Under the pieces are notes generated by a model. It was not told the DNA's origin, made no database searches, and was given only the letters and a program-made list of their open reading frames with translations. A DNA stretch of 64,000 bases, taken from NCBI RefSeq assembly GCF_905475345.1, contig NC_066595.1, forward strand, positions 4,489,501-4,553,500, in the 5' to 3' direction. This document shows positions 36,183 through 51,822 of the stretch, in pieces. The stretch is from Vespula vulgaris (taxonomy: Eukaryota; Arthropoda; Insecta; Hymenoptera; Vespidae). Numbering within the stretch: position 1 is the stretch's first letter; each line of letters opens with the position of its first letter. The position numbers and the translations under genes were made by a program.

Positions 36183-38292
36183 CTCTCTCTCCCTCTCCAT
36201 TCGTATTACAACTTAATCGCAAATGTCTCATCCAAGAATGTGCAAGGAATATTGCTATACGATAGAAACGGCCAGGTATCCAGTTTAAACATGTACACGT
36301 AATAGTGGTTGTATAGTTGTAGGGGTAGTAGTAACTCGCACTACGTCGCAGCAGAAATCCACTGCTTTTAATTAGAAGCGAAATAGAACCCCGTTCGTTT
36401 CGAGAGAAAGAGAGAGACAGAGAGAGAGAGAGAAAGAGAAAGAGAGAGTCAGAAGGTTGTACAGAGAATGGTGAGAAGTGGTCGCCTGCAGTTTCTGTAA
36501 CGACGTATCGTAAAATCTCTTTACAATGGACGTTGCCACTACTGTCAGATAAAATAGCAGGCTGTCACGTCATATCATGAGTTTTATGACAAATCATTCT
36601 TTACAAGGGTAAAGTTCCGTCGCAATATCAGTGATAGTCTTTCGTCTATCGTTCGATTTTGTGTTTATCGATAGGGAGTAAAGGGACGACAGAGACGAAG
36701 GGTGAACATCTAGTTTACCTTAGTTGGATCATTCTTTTTTATCTCTCTCTCTCTCTTTCTTTCTCTTTTTTTTTTCATTCCATCTTTTTTTTCAGAGATA
36801 TCTCTTATTGCTATGTATTCCGTTTATCGAGATATGTTTACGTATTGTATATGTACTTTCTATATAATATGAAAATTTTTATATATTATTATCGTAAATA
36901 GTTTATGATACTTTTTTTCTTTTCTTTTCTTCTTTTTTTTTCTTGATACGATTTACTAGTTTCTCAAAGTTCATAAATAGAATTTTTATATTAATCTTCG
37001 TTTAAAAAAAAAAGAAAAATGTGTGTATGTTCGTGTGTGTAATTATTCGTTATTACCTTTTATAAAATTAATATTTAATAAGTTAAAGCGCTTTAGAACT
37101 CCGATCTTTACTCTGCTACGACCTAACTCCGACTGTCGTACGAAACAAAATATAAAAGAACGAAACAACACAGAGAAAACAAAAACGACGACCCATCCTT
37201 TGCTACGAAGTAATAAACGATAGAAGCTAGTCTAAATATTTTTCTATGGTACATATATATGTATGTACGTATATATGTATGTATGTATATATCTACGTTA
37301 GTAAACCAGCTTATAATGACATTCTATAATTATTACACATGAAACGAAATGAGTGAACTTACTCGCATAAAGACAATGGAATAGTAATAGATAATAGAAT
37401 TATTTGAGAATTCTTTGAAATATTCTTTTTATCTTTTCAAATGGTACAAGTTCACTTAATTTTATTTCGAGATATATATTGTAATATACCTTGCATTTTA
37501 ATAAGATATTTCACAAAACTATTGATCACACCCTAAGAAACATGTTTTATACTTTAAAAAATTCAAAGTCGTTTGATTTTGTTATCTGGCGATCATTTTT
37601 ATAAATATTTTCAAAATATAAATTAAAATATTCTTGTTAATCGCTAATGGACTTTTATCACGCGTACAAAAAAAAAAAAGAAAAACAAAAAAAAAATAAA
37701 CCTTTTATGCAATCGAACTTTTTTTGACTAACTCCTAAGAATACTGTCACGTATTGATTTTGTTGTTGAAACGATATTGAAAAAATAAATAAAAAAATAA
37801 ATAAAAAATATATATGTATATAAAAAAGAGACATTCACTTTCCTTCCGTAGCTTTAACTGCAATAATTTTTATTCGACGTTAGACTTATACCTACTACTA
37901 CTAAAAAAAAAAAAAAAAAAAAAATTGATTTATTATTTTACTTCCCGACGAAAAATGGTACGTCTTCAATTATAAATAAATGCATGGATAAGAACATTTC
38001 GTATGTTTATCCGAATAACCATCCTACCAATTATTCAAAATACTTTTTTACATCATCCTCTTTTTAGCAACTTTCTTAGTTTTTCCTTTTACGTATAATC
38101 AATATAAATTAGAGAGATAAGATCCTATTTTCACTGGGAATAGGGATCGTCGGCGGCACCGTAAGCGTAAATAAAACGAGGATGAGCATTCACGTTTCTC
38201 CCGTGAGAATGAAATGGGGGGAATACTCCCTCGAGGATGATTTTAAACTTCGCGCTATACACGCTTGATTTGTTGCGATGTCCGTAATTCCT

Positions 38293-38332
<40 letters not shown>

Positions 38333-41300
38333 CTTCCCTCTTCTGCAAAAGCTCAACGCGGATACGACCCTCCGAAACAAATCATTCGAATAAAATATTA
38401 TTTCACGTTTTCTAAGCTTCTCGAGTATTTGATCATTTGCTAAAAACTTGTTATTACTTTACGGAAAATTTTTATCGTCAAATTAACTCGAAATATACAT
38501 TCAAAGTTTCGATTATTTCAATCGTTAATTTCTCTTGAATTATAATCGTCAAAATGATAAGATCGATTATTGTTATAAAAGTCTATGCTGACGAGTATAT
38601 ATAAATTAGATATAAATTAGAAATTATTCATTTTTCGAACGAATCGAAGAATTTATTAGAGAACCGATAAAACTTTTATTATCTCTACTTTTTCCTTTCT
38701 TCCCCACTTCCATTTTGAACAGATCTCTTTTATAAAAGGAGAATTCTTTAATATATACCAGCAATGATATTGGAATATTCCAATCGAGAAATATTAGAAT
38801 CGTTAAGTCAACTTCTTTTTATGTTATTACATTTTTAGAATTGTGGTTTTAAATATTTTTAAATTTTATTATGTCTATCATTAAAAAAAAAAAAAAAAAG
38901 AAAAAGAAAAAAGAAAGAAAGAAAGAAAAAAATATATATATACATACACAATACAACGCAGTGTCACAGAGTTAAGTATTATAACCGTAAAGTATTCTTC
39001 TCATCGAATTTTACATAAATACCGTCATACTTGAAACTCTATCGAAATATCAGAGTACAGTGAAATATTTCGACCTAGTTTTATAGAGGAGAGAGTAATC
39101 AAAGGGGTTTTTACACGATAACAAGCAGTTAACCCGATAGAATTTTTCAAGGATTGAAAAGATCACGTTTTTTTTTTTTGATTCCCGTGCTTTTTTTTTG
39201 GTTTCTGTTTTTTTTCTCTTTGGTTTTTTTTTTGTTTTGACTTTTTGTTTCGACAAAACAAATCCTGCCTTTGACTTAGCCGCGAGAACGTTTTCAATTT
39301 TACCAATTGGCACTGCCGTCCTGTGGCTCGCTGATAAGCCAGATAGACCATTCGGTTTATCGCTGGAAGATATTCAATATTCTATAGCGAACGATGTTCG
39401 TATGATTTCGATATTCGTGTATTTCCAGCACTCTTGAATGTTACAAAATAACAATAGCGTGCATATATACGAACTCGTTATGGATTTTCTCTTTTTTTAT
39501 TTTCTTACGAACGATTCCAGACAATAATAAAAATTTGAACAACATTTATACAGAAAATCTGTGAATAGAAATTGTCGAGAAATGTCATTCTCATTCTCTT
39601 TCTTTCGATATCGTTGTTACAGAATCGCATAATTCGTTTCTTTATTCGTCCATTCTCAACGAACACGATGTAACGAGCAATACCATAAGCCGTATCGTAA
39701 GTTTGAACGATCGAACAATGATGTCGGAAAAGCGAATCCAATCGTCCTCCAAAACACGTACGAAATCTTTAATATCTTCGTAAAACGATATCGTCGTTCA
39801 CGTCGACAGGAGTGCCTCCTCCATTTCCTAAGTAAGGTATTTCAAGTAATTACAGGGAATTACGATTTCTCTGTGGTTCAACATTCCTTCATTAAACGCG
39901 TCACGAACGCGAACGACCAAGAGAAAATTAATGAGCAGGGACGACGGACTACGAAAAAAAAAAAAAATGAATTTTTTTCATTTCTCTATCGTCCCTCCTT
40001 GTCTTAAATTATCAACGGACGATTTATTAATAATACGTAGTAACGAAAAAAAAAAAAATAAAGATCAAAATGAAGATATTATTTTTTATTTGCAATTATT
40101 TGTTCAGATGCTTTGTAAAAAAAAGAAAACACGTGTCTTTTAATGGACTACGACGAAAGAAAAAAAATTATTGGAAAGATCATCGAATCGAAAATTATTA
40201 AATTAAACGTATATAAAAAAAGGTGCATTCGACGATAACGAGGACATGTTGTGGAGGACACCAACATTTTTTCTTAAGTACATAAAAAGAATCGATCGTC
40301 TCATTCAGTTAGCGACAACAAGGAATGACCTCTAAAGGGACGGACAGCTTTTCGTTTCGTTTCGCTTCGTCGACTAGACCGATCCACGGCAAATCAGCAC
40401 GTGCAAATCGTTGATAAACGACAATCAACAGGTGCCAAAAGGTCAACGGGCCATTAGGCTCGAATCCAAACAGTGTGTTGTTACTGGAAGATCGTGCGGA
40501 TATGGTTTCTCGTTTACATCGTTTTCTGCTCGTTAACGACTAATTTATAAAAAAAAAAAATAATAATAAAAAGAAGTCCCCCTCCCTCCCAAAAGAAAAG
40601 AAAAAGTAATAACGAAAATACCCCACTAATTGTATTCATGTTACTTGCTTACGTTTCATTTACTACTACGTTTGGTATATGCATGTGTATGTACTTATAC
40701 AAATACACGTATATTACATATGTATGCAAAACGTGTGCGAATTTACATTTACATAATGATTGATAGCGAACAGAAAAATCTGATTCAAAGAAGGAAAAAG
40801 AAAAAATATCTCTTGGTATTGACACGAACGAATGATTGATGATCGATATCTTCATGCGCAGTCTAACCCTGTGAAATATATATTTAACGAAGTGACAAGA
40901 AAGTGCATTTCTTGAATAATTCATTGGCTTCCCTAAAGCATGATTATCACGATCGGTTTTTTCGATAAATTTCTTGTCTCTTTTGTATTTCTAATACCCT
41001 CGTCCATTTTCTTGAAATAATAAGACGGATGAATTTTCCTTTTTAAAGTGTTTGTCGTCGCGCGCGCGCGCGTGTGTGTGTATAATATATATTTACATAT
41101 ATGTACATATATATATATACATATAATATATATAGGTAACTAGAACTTATCGATCATAGAACAAAACCTCCTTTTGTTACTTGTTTCTAAGGATTTGTTT
41201 AGCTTGATGAAAGTCGATGAGAATGGCGGAGCGAGTAAATTTTTGAAGAGTCGAGTGGTACTAGAAAAAGACGAGTGGTTACGAAGGAACGTCTTCGTGA

Positions 41301-42122
41301 GAAAGACGAGAAGAGTAGGAGGGGTAAAAGTAGACGGAGCTTTCCGTCAGAAGCGATTGTAAGATGTGTGTGCTTTCACGCTTTCTTTCTTTCTCTCTCT
41401 CTCTTTATTTCTCTTTCGTCTCTCTCTCTCTCTCTTTTTGCTCTTGGATCGATCGAACGGCGACAGGCGTCAATTTGTCTTTCGAATCGTGGAGAGAGAG
41501 ATAAAAATGTCAGGGCCAGGATTGGAAGGGCAGATTCTTGGAGATCAACCGAAACGAACGATTTTTACTAGTCACACTTATCCCATATTCTTTCGAAAAC
41601 TATTCGACGTTTCGATTATCGTTTGTCTAATTTTATTCGACAACATTCGGTATGTTAAATTCGAAGCAAAAAAAAAAAATATCTAATATAATAATTCGAC
41701 GACGCTTATCTCTTTCCTTTATGATTTTTGTTTATCTTTTTTATCAGAAATATTCGTGTATTGAATTAAAATAAAAAAAAAAACAGTCTGATCTAATAAC
41801 TCAATAATTCGCTTATTCCTAATTTTTCTTTATTAGAAATATTCTCAATTAAAAAAATTAAGAGAGAGTTAAGAAAAAAAAATATAGATAAGAGTTTAAT
41901 CTAATAATCCAATAATACTTATTCCATTCTTCCGATAACTATTCCACGTTATTAGAAACTTTAGAACTTTTCTAATTTGCATCGATTAAAACTTTTCTAA
42001 TTTGTATCGGTAACGTTGGTGCGTTAAATTAAGAAAAGATAAGAAGAAAATAATAAAATGTCTGACCTAATAATTATATAATACTTGTTCCATTCTTTGT
42101 ATCTATAACATTTTCATTACAA

Positions 42123-42156
<34 letters not shown>

Positions 42157-45063
42157 TATGGATCGTCACGTTCACGCGTTAGATCGAATAGAAAAATTTT
42201 AAATAAATAATTCGATGATACATTTTTTTTTTTTTTTTCTATCGATGTAATTTTCATTCGCATTTATACGAACAAGCTCTCAGGATTTTGTCGGAATACG
42301 TGCATAAGCTCGTTTAATTCGAAAAACGTGCTTCGCGTCTAACTATGTACACGTGCCAGTATGATAGAAAAGGAAAAGATTCTCGGCAAACGAATGTTTC
42401 TAATTACAGATGAATATTAAAGTCTACAATTAAACATTAGTTTTTAATTAAACGCAAAGCATGCGATATTTTCTTCGCAACGATTAACTCGGGTTAATCC
42501 GTAACATTGCATTATTTTTTCTCTTAGATTTCTCTCAAGTTTTTCTTAGATTTTTCGCTAATTACTAATTACCCTAATACGTTGTATTCGCTTTTCCATT
42601 ATACGTCTTTTCTTTTCTTTTCCTTTTTTTTTTAAACGTCGACGACGAACACTACGCCGACGACGAAGGAAAGATAGGAAGAAGGAATTTGAGAGGGAGA
42701 AAAAAAAGAAAAAAGAAAAAAAAATCTCTTCTGAGCGTGATTTATGAGACGGAAGAAAATGTACTCTCGTTGGACGAATTAGAACGATTTATACCGACCA
42801 ATCTTTGCTACCTTTTTATTTCCGACGTCTGTTAATGAAATTTTCTATTTGGTCATTAATTACGCCGTTCCTCTTTTCTCCTTTCCTTTTTTATTTTCTT
42901 TTTTCTTTCCTCTCTCTTTCTCTCTCTCTTTTCTTTTTCGTTTAATTGCGAAACTATTTCTCGTAAGCGGCTATCTTCGTTTACACGAGTTATTAGTTAT
43001 TATTATCTTCGTCCAACGTAATTTACGTTGGAATTTGTCAAAACTGACGATGAGTAAAATAAAAAAAAAAAAGAAGAAGCAGAGAAAAAGGAACGAAAAA
43101 AAAGAAAAAATAAAGGAAAAGAAAAAACAGAAAAAAAAATTACATGCTTTGTTGAAAATTTTAACAAGAGGATATAATAAAAAAGATGAGAGAGAGAGAG
43201 AAAGAAAAAAAATACCGGTTCTCAAAATGAGAACGTTTTTTATATTAATACGTTAAACGCATTAAAAGTTCGAAAAGGTTTTTATGTAAATACACACAGC
43301 TGTTCGAAGTACCATGAATTATTAGATTAATTCTTAATTAACTCGTGTAATGATTTAAGATTTAAAAAGGGATTGTTTGACGTAGTTAGAGCAACGTGCG
43401 TACTCATTGTACGTGTATACACATACATTCATACATACATATATACATACTTACGTATATATAGTTACATAGATAAATTTATACATAAGTACATTGTCGT
43501 AGTGAAACAAGGAGACTATTTTAGCTTTGTTGCTAAAATTTCGGTAAAAGCTGCGCGTTGCATAAATGCACCTCGTTATTTATTTTCATCGCATTCATTA
43601 TCGTTGACAACATTAATGCCTATGGTTGCACGCGTTCAGAGTGCCATCTTTCTCAAGTGCTATTCTTCTTAATGGTTCTTCCGGTCACGTATGAACGTTT
43701 ACATTATAACAAGATGGAGAAAAAAAGAAAAAAAAAATAAAAAGAGAGAGAGAGACCGAGAAAGAAAAAAGATAAGAGTCTCATCGAGTCTCATCATTTT
43801 CAATGTAACGTTGAAACAATTCTGCTTACATACCGTAGTAGATTTTTACGCACGATTCACCCTAAAACGATACGAAACGCGATCGAATAAGAACACGTGT
43901 CTTTTCCATTTGCATGCATTGCTTCTACCTCGAATCCTCATCGATTTTCTAAATTTTCTTTTCCGCACGAAAAGAATATCCAATCGACGAAAAGACAACA
44001 ACTTTGATGTTACATGATATTTTTTTTTTTGTCACGAAATTAATTAATTCCTATATGACAAATAAGTGGGTATAATTTGTAACACAAATTTCACATTAAA
44101 TTGGTTTAATTGGTAAATAAGAGTTATTATAAGTAAACCGATTTATCGTAATTAAACGATACTAATTTATAAATTCATCAAAAAATAATTAAAAAATTTC
44201 ACATTACATCGAATCGACTCGTAAATAAGCGGTATTATAAATAAAATAATTTATTGCAATTAAACGATACTTATTTATAAACACGCTCGAAATAGCTATA
44301 AAAAAATTAACAGAGAAGAAAATTAAAAAGTAAGAAAAACAAATTAAAACAAATTTTAATTATCAAATATTGCATTTATTATAAACTGATTCATAAATAT
44401 TTGCCGTTTTAATGTACCGAAAGGAATATAATTTTTTCAGATAAACACAAACGCACACACCGAATGTAATTGTCAGAAAATTTTACGACGATATATATTT
44501 GTTATTATTTTTTAAACGATTAAACGAAAAGCTAAAGAAAGAGAAAAAAAAAGATAGAAAAAGTTATAGAATAGCCGTCAGAAAATTCGATTTTGACGTT
44601 TGCAGTTACTACTCCTTTCGCACCATTGACGATTGGTAGCAGTTGGCACTGCAATTCGAGCTGCAATTGACGCTAGAACGAGAAAGCACGAAACTCCCAT
44701 AACTTCGTCGAGGTTAGCGCGTTCGGTAATAAAGTATCGTAAGTATATGGCGATCCTACGAAATCGAGTCGTATTCCGCAACTGGAAAGTGCGCACACCG
44801 ATCGTTCCTTCCTTTCCTCGAAATTGATACTGTCAGAACGACATAAATTCTCAAAGCTTTCGTTCGATAGTTTTCTCGTACTTTTCTCTCAAACTATTTC
44901 CTGTCGCGTCGGCTCACGTAAATACTTAAAATTGAAATTTTATTAGATATCTTATTAGTCTCTCTTTTACTTCCTTTTCTCTTTTTTACTTTATTGAAAT
45001 ATTTATATCATTGAATTATAGTTGTACGTTTGGATTTCAATAAAAAATGTTATATAGATATTA

Positions 45064-45097
<34 letters not shown>

Positions 45098-47792
45098 TAA
45101 TAAAATATTATATTAATTGAAATAAATATAGAATATATTTTCTAGCTCTTGTAAAAAAAAGATATATATATATAAATAGACATATGTAACTTTTTTTTAC
45201 ATGATATATTATTATATCCTATATGAAATATATATAAAGATATTCTAACAATTTACATTAAATAGATAAATTATATAAAAATTCGATCTCTTTTATTTAA
45301 TATTCTATATTAAATATAATAAAAAAATATATATTTTTTGTTCTTTTTTTTGTAGAGTAGATTTAAATTTAGCCAAAGGATATAACGTTTCTGTTCTTTT
45401 CGTCCGTGTATTCATAGAAAAAGGAAATTATTAATTCGATAAAAACATCGTCTGAAAGAATTGGAAAGTATGTACGACAAAGTGCAGACATGCTTTGTTT
45501 CCATATAATAGCGTAGTTACTGCTGGAAAAGGATATAATCCGAGGATATAGTCAATGGTCAAGCGCATTAACGAAGACAGATGATTTTTCATTCTCTTTG
45601 TTACTTATTAAAAAAACGTTCTAAATAAAAAAATATCGCTACGTTGGAAAAAATAATTATCTACCTTTATACACTTGACAATTTATTAATAATTAATTTC
45701 TATTTTCTGATCCACGCTGTATGTATATTTTTGTACCTTCTAATACCAATACACCCGTGTGATATTAACAAAGTTTCAAGGACAAAGTTTAAAGATTAAA
45801 AAAGAAAAACAAAGTTTTGACGGCAAAACCTTCGACGAAGTTTGAAACAAAAAAAAAAAAAAAAGAAAAAGAAAAAGAAAGAAAATGTCCGAAAGAATCT
45901 AAGTCCATTTACTTTCGTAGAATCGAGTCATTATCCAACGTGAAAGGAGCTTTTCGTCATGATAAACGTGTAAGAGTTTTCAAGATTTTATCACGAAGAG
46001 GAGCTCTGTCGCACGTGTTACGCATCGTCGACTCGTCTATATGCCTTCGAAGTGCACTTTACGAGGGGTTACCTTGATAGCGATGGTAACGTTGTACAAA
46101 CAGAGGGTGGAATATATTGAGTCTCGTGTAAAAAAACTTGAGACACTCGTGGGTAAACAAAAAAACATTATTTATATTATCTTCGAAAGTCACGCGAAAT
46201 GTTCAAGGTTGTTGCCTTTAACACTTCCACATTCCCCTTCCCCGATAATCTATCTCTTAAAAATGTGTAAGTACGCGCTCAAAAAAAAGAAAAAAAGAAA
46301 CTAAAAAGTAAAAAATAAAAAAAGAATTAAATCGATTAACTGAATGAAAAAAAAAAAAATCAATTAATCCAATCGTCTCTTTAAATAACGAATTAATCTT
46401 TACAGTAGAAAAAAGAGAAACATTGTTTTTTCAATGTGCTTAATTCGATAGTTCCATTTAAACGAGTTGATATGCAGAAATGTAATTAATACGTCGATTT
46501 AATGATTGTTAAACCAGTATTGAAATAGGACACCGAGGCGAACATTTCCGTTCGCTCGACGAGACAATGTTAACGACGTTAAATATTGATATTTTATATA
46601 TCAATGTATTCTAAAATATCGTGTAATACATCCTACCTCGTGTATAACGCCACAATAAAATTGACATTAACTTTAACCCGAATGAGTTGTCAATATGGAA
46701 CGTAGATATTTCCTACGTATAAAATGTTTCCGAAACTTTTCTTAAAATTCTCCAACTTTTTGAGTTTTATTTACGATAACGAAATAACGATCCCCGATCT
46801 TTATACGTCAAAACTATTGAACTTGTAATCTGTTTCACGAAAGCATGACGTTGATGGGATGAAATGTAGGCCAAGAATGTACGTATATTTATTTACTGAC
46901 AAAAATGTTGAGCTCGATCGATAAAAGATCATATATAACAACGTTTCAAGAAGAATAAAAGAAAAAAGAAAAAAGAAAAGAGAAAAAATACCATAACATA
47001 AAAACTAGTAGGCTTAACGAGTAAACGTTACTATATCGAGTGAGAGACATTAGAAAACAACTAATAATTAGAATCGCCGATACAACTTGTCATAGAAATT
47101 CGATTTAACTCACCCGATAATCGCTTATGAGGTAGCAAATTAATGTAGTTTAGTCGAACGAACGTGACTGGAAACGGTGGTTGCGATGCATAATCGCTCG
47201 AAAATTCTCTATGGTTCAATTAATTTGGCTCTTTCTCTCTTTAGAATATTGACATATTAATAATTACGATTTATCGTTCGATTTCAGCTTGGTTTTCAAT
47301 TAATGATTTTAACATTTATCTACCAATTACTTAACTATGTACATATATACATACATACTTACATACATACATATATATATATATATAAAACAATTGAATA
47401 TTGATATAATTAATTTATATAAATAATGATATAAATAATAATTATAACTATAGTAATATTCTTAAGTAAAACATATATATATATATTATACGTATAGATA
47501 GGTTCGTTGTAAGAGAAAGAGTGGTTCGATAAAAATGAGAAGGGTCGCCTTCGTTAAGAAAGTTTTGTTACACGAGATCTATTAGATCGTGGCCGTTAAA
47601 TTTTCGTGACTTGGCACGATTCCCTGACTTCGACTTGCCGGATTCCTTCTATCCATAGCCGTGGTAACTTTTTTATGAAGTCACGTCCACGATACCAGAG
47701 CAAATAGAAGGTAGCGAAAACGAGCTTAAGCCAAGCCGTCATCGTTTTTCTTTCTTTCTTTCTTTTTTCTCTTTTACTTTACACCCCCACTC

Positions 47793-47834
<42 letters not shown>

Positions 47835-48500
47835 TTCTCTCTCTCTCTTAATCAGGAGGCATATCATGCGCGTAGAAAATTGAACGAAACAAAAAAAAGG
47901 GGCTCAAGATTGGATTCTAAAAACAGTCTTGAATTATTACTCTTTTTTTTTTCTTTCTATTTCTCTTTCTCTCTCTCTCTCTCTGTCTCTTACTTTCTTT
48001 TCTTTTTTTTTTCATTTTTAGTTTTCTTTCACTTAATTTCCCTTTTTATTTTCCTTTTTTTTTTCGTTTCTTTTCCATACCTTTTCTTTCTTTATCGCTC
48101 GAAAAACCTCTCTCGAAGATTTCTTCCCGAATTTTATTTGCTTTATTTCTGATCAAAAGGGCGTACCCAGACCATATCTCAACTAAGACATCGATGATCT
48201 CGAAGAGAGAAGTTAAGAAAGTTTCGCTTCGCCGTCTTTCAGTTATTATAAGCCGCGAAGTGCACTCGGAAAACTCGGAAAACCGTGGAAAATATTCAAT
48301 GAATTCTATTGATTCGTAGCAACACACATCGTAGATCGTCCCAAAAGACGATGAAGAAGTTTCTCGGGCGAAAGGTTTTTACCATGTGCCAAGACTTTTA
48401 TTCGCGTCGGTGATTCGCGTCGTCGTTCGTGTGATTCCGCGAACAGACAAGAAAAAATCTGCATTTCAGATTTTACAAGATCAAATCTTACGCATTCGTT

Positions 48501-48538
<38 letters not shown>

Positions 48539-50594
48539 CAAACGAGAGATTTTTCTTTCCTCTGTTTCTTTCTTATTTATTTCTTTTCTTTTTATTTATT
48601 TATTTCACTCACTTTTATCATTCGTTACAAATGTTTCTATCGTTCGTTTCTTATTTACAATTGTAAAATATTACGAAGGAAATACTTTTTAAAAATAAGA
48701 TTTCAAATAAAAATCACGTTATCTCGCAAACTTGTTCGCATTCGTGAATCAGTCGAGATCTCTTTCTCTCTTTCTTTCTTTCTTTTTTTTTTCTATTCAT
48801 TTAACTCATGTCACACTTGTTACTAATTTCAACATTGTTCTTTGATAAATAGGTTACCGATAAAAAGATTATACCGAGAGTTCATTCGTTTTAAAGATTT
48901 TAAAATTTTTAAATCGAATTATTGGCTGAAATTAAAAAGGTAAATAAATACTTTTAAATATTGGAGAAGCACGGCCGTGTAAAGCTCAACGTGTACGTTC
49001 GTTCTACTTAACAAGGAAATAATATTTAACTGCCATTGTAGGCAAGCTTGTTTTACATTACCAAAGAGAATTTACATCTTAACGTTGAATCCTCACCCGT
49101 GTGTATAATAAATAATGAAAAGAAAATTTTCATAGATTTGATTCAGAAAAAAAAAAATAAAAAAAAAATAAAAGAAATCAAACGAAGAATAAAAAAAAAT
49201 CGTCTTTTTTAACGTAAATATACCTATCGACGATTAATTAATTAATTACTATTTCTTTCTGCCCATCAACATTTATAATAGAAAGCTTACCTTTAATAAG
49301 ACAGAGATAGGTAATAGCAAATTGAGCTTCATAATATATGCTTCGAAGCTCCTTTTACCCAAAGCGTTTAAGCTTCAACTTAAATATTGATACTCGAGTT
49401 GATTTCCCGTATCACCCCCTTTCAGTGATTCTCAATCTGATTCTCAATCTTTTCGAATGAAAATAAGTAATAAACGATATTAACGAGATTAATTAAAGCA
49501 CGATGTCGAAATCTAATTTTAATCTTTAAAAATGCGATAAATTATGCTCTATTTTTGCTTTACGATCTTTGAAAAATTCTTACTGTCTTTAATTCTAAAC
49601 AATGATATACGAAATAAACAATAATTAAGATGTGTATGTGTGTACATATATATAGTATTATTATACCTAGTATATAAATATACCTAGTATAATTAAGTAC
49701 ATAATATACAAAATAAATATTATGATATGTATAATTCTAATGTATAGATATTACCCGAGACATAATACTTAAAATAATCATATCTTAATTATATTATCAT
49801 ATCGTTCCTATCATATATCAGAATCCAATCGAATAACACATACAAGCAAACACGAAGATATAATTCTTCTTCATGGGGAGAAAAAAAGAAATAGAAAAAG
49901 AAAAAAAAATATCTACGGAACAAAATTTTTTCATTTATAACTTACGATTAATTTTCGAATAAATCGAGTTTAAAAATTCGTTGAAAAGTTGAAGAAGTAT
50001 TCCTGTCCTCGATTAAACGATAATATAGCTATATTATATGCAGAAGAAGAGAGAGAGAGAGAGAGAGAGAGAGACACACACACACACACACACACACACA
50101 GAGGGAGAGAGGGTGAGAGAGAGAGAGAGACAGATTACCTCTACATAATCTACGAAGGACGAAGCATTCTCCTGATACCAATGTTCTGTCCAGCCCGCAA
50201 AATGTCGTCCAATTCGAGGGGAATTCGGGAAGAGAGACGGTCTAGTGTTATCACTCCTCTATATTACTCGTAATTAGCATGAGAGATGCGAGAGATCTCG
50301 CGTAGTTATCACGACATACGCACATATATGTATATATACATATATACACGCGTATCTTCTCTCACAGAGACTCATGGATTTCATCGATGATACGCCGAGA
50401 TTCCGACAAACTTAATTCCCCTTTGACGTGCCCCTCCTGAATCCTGTAGAGAGTACGAAAAGGGTTTCACACGCAAAGGAGAATTAATTGGAAATTTAAC
50501 TTTGGAGCGAGGAGTCGCCATGTCTACAAGTTACAAAGTGAAGTGTAAACGAATAAATCTCTATCGAATCGTATTAAATAAGATCATTTTTTTT

Positions 50595-50672
<78 letters not shown>

Positions 50673-51790
50673 AAAAATAGGGAAATAATTGTAATAACAA
50701 AAACACGACGACGATTACTATTTTTAATATTAACTTAAATAAAATGTTTCATCTGTAATAGAAAAATATAACATTAATATGTTAAATGATTGAATGATTT
50801 AGGCTGTAAAATGACTGAGAATGTTTTATCGAATTAAATTAATAAGTAATCGATTCAACGAACGAATTCAACTATGAAATTTTAGATATTATCGTAGGTA
50901 TTGAAGTGCAGATAGAGGAAAGTTATAACCTACAGAAATGTTAAAGCTATGTGACATCGAAGTTACGAATTTGACTATCCATCTGTATATACCTCTATCA
51001 ACCTTGGTGTATTCATATATAATACCTATGTATATGTGTATATATATGTATACACACACGAGTACACACATGCTTTGTTTTAACGCAATAGCCGTAAAAT
51101 AGACGTACGACCAATGTTATGTCCTCCATGATTACTCCTGTCGTGTTCTAGAATATATCTGTATATATCTACGAATATATACATAACACACACACGCACA
51201 TCTATATATATATAGTACTTCGCAAACAATCGATCGTTTTAAACAAATTTGCAATGTTGTAAGATTTTATTGTAAAATAATAAGATTTTGTAATCGATAT
51301 CGTTAATGATTTTTAAAGAAAAATTTTTCGAATAATTCCAACAAAAGTGTAGATAAATTATTCTAATTAAAATATTTACTATCACTAGTATATATTCCTT
51401 CGTTTATTTACGAAAGATAGCTATATTATAAACCGACGTACGAGGAATATTTCTATAGTCTCGTTTAATTCTACTCGAAATTTTATATCGTCGTGGCATT
51501 GTATCAACGACAGACACACAATAACTCTAAGCTTTGAAGACAATTTATAGGGTAACCGGAATATCGATATCGTTGTTAAAGGATATCGAAAATCGAATGG
51601 TAATAAAAAAGAAATGAAAAAATATAGAGAGAAGAAAAATAGAGAAAGAATAGCAAAGTATAAAAAATATATATATATATAAAATAAAAATGTTAACTCT
51701 CTTAAAGATTGCAATTAATCTCGATTATAACTTGACTTACAATATATCGTGTCGTTTATATGTACGAGATTGAAAGAAAAAAAAAGAAAG

Positions 51791-51822
<32 letters not shown>

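Noticed and set aside
44578..44827. ORFs of 72 and 64 codons on opposite strands in a more complex intron patch
   Set aside because: Both frames are open at once, neither resembles a known domain, and neither has suitable splice borders in SK phase. It may be conserved noncoding DNA.
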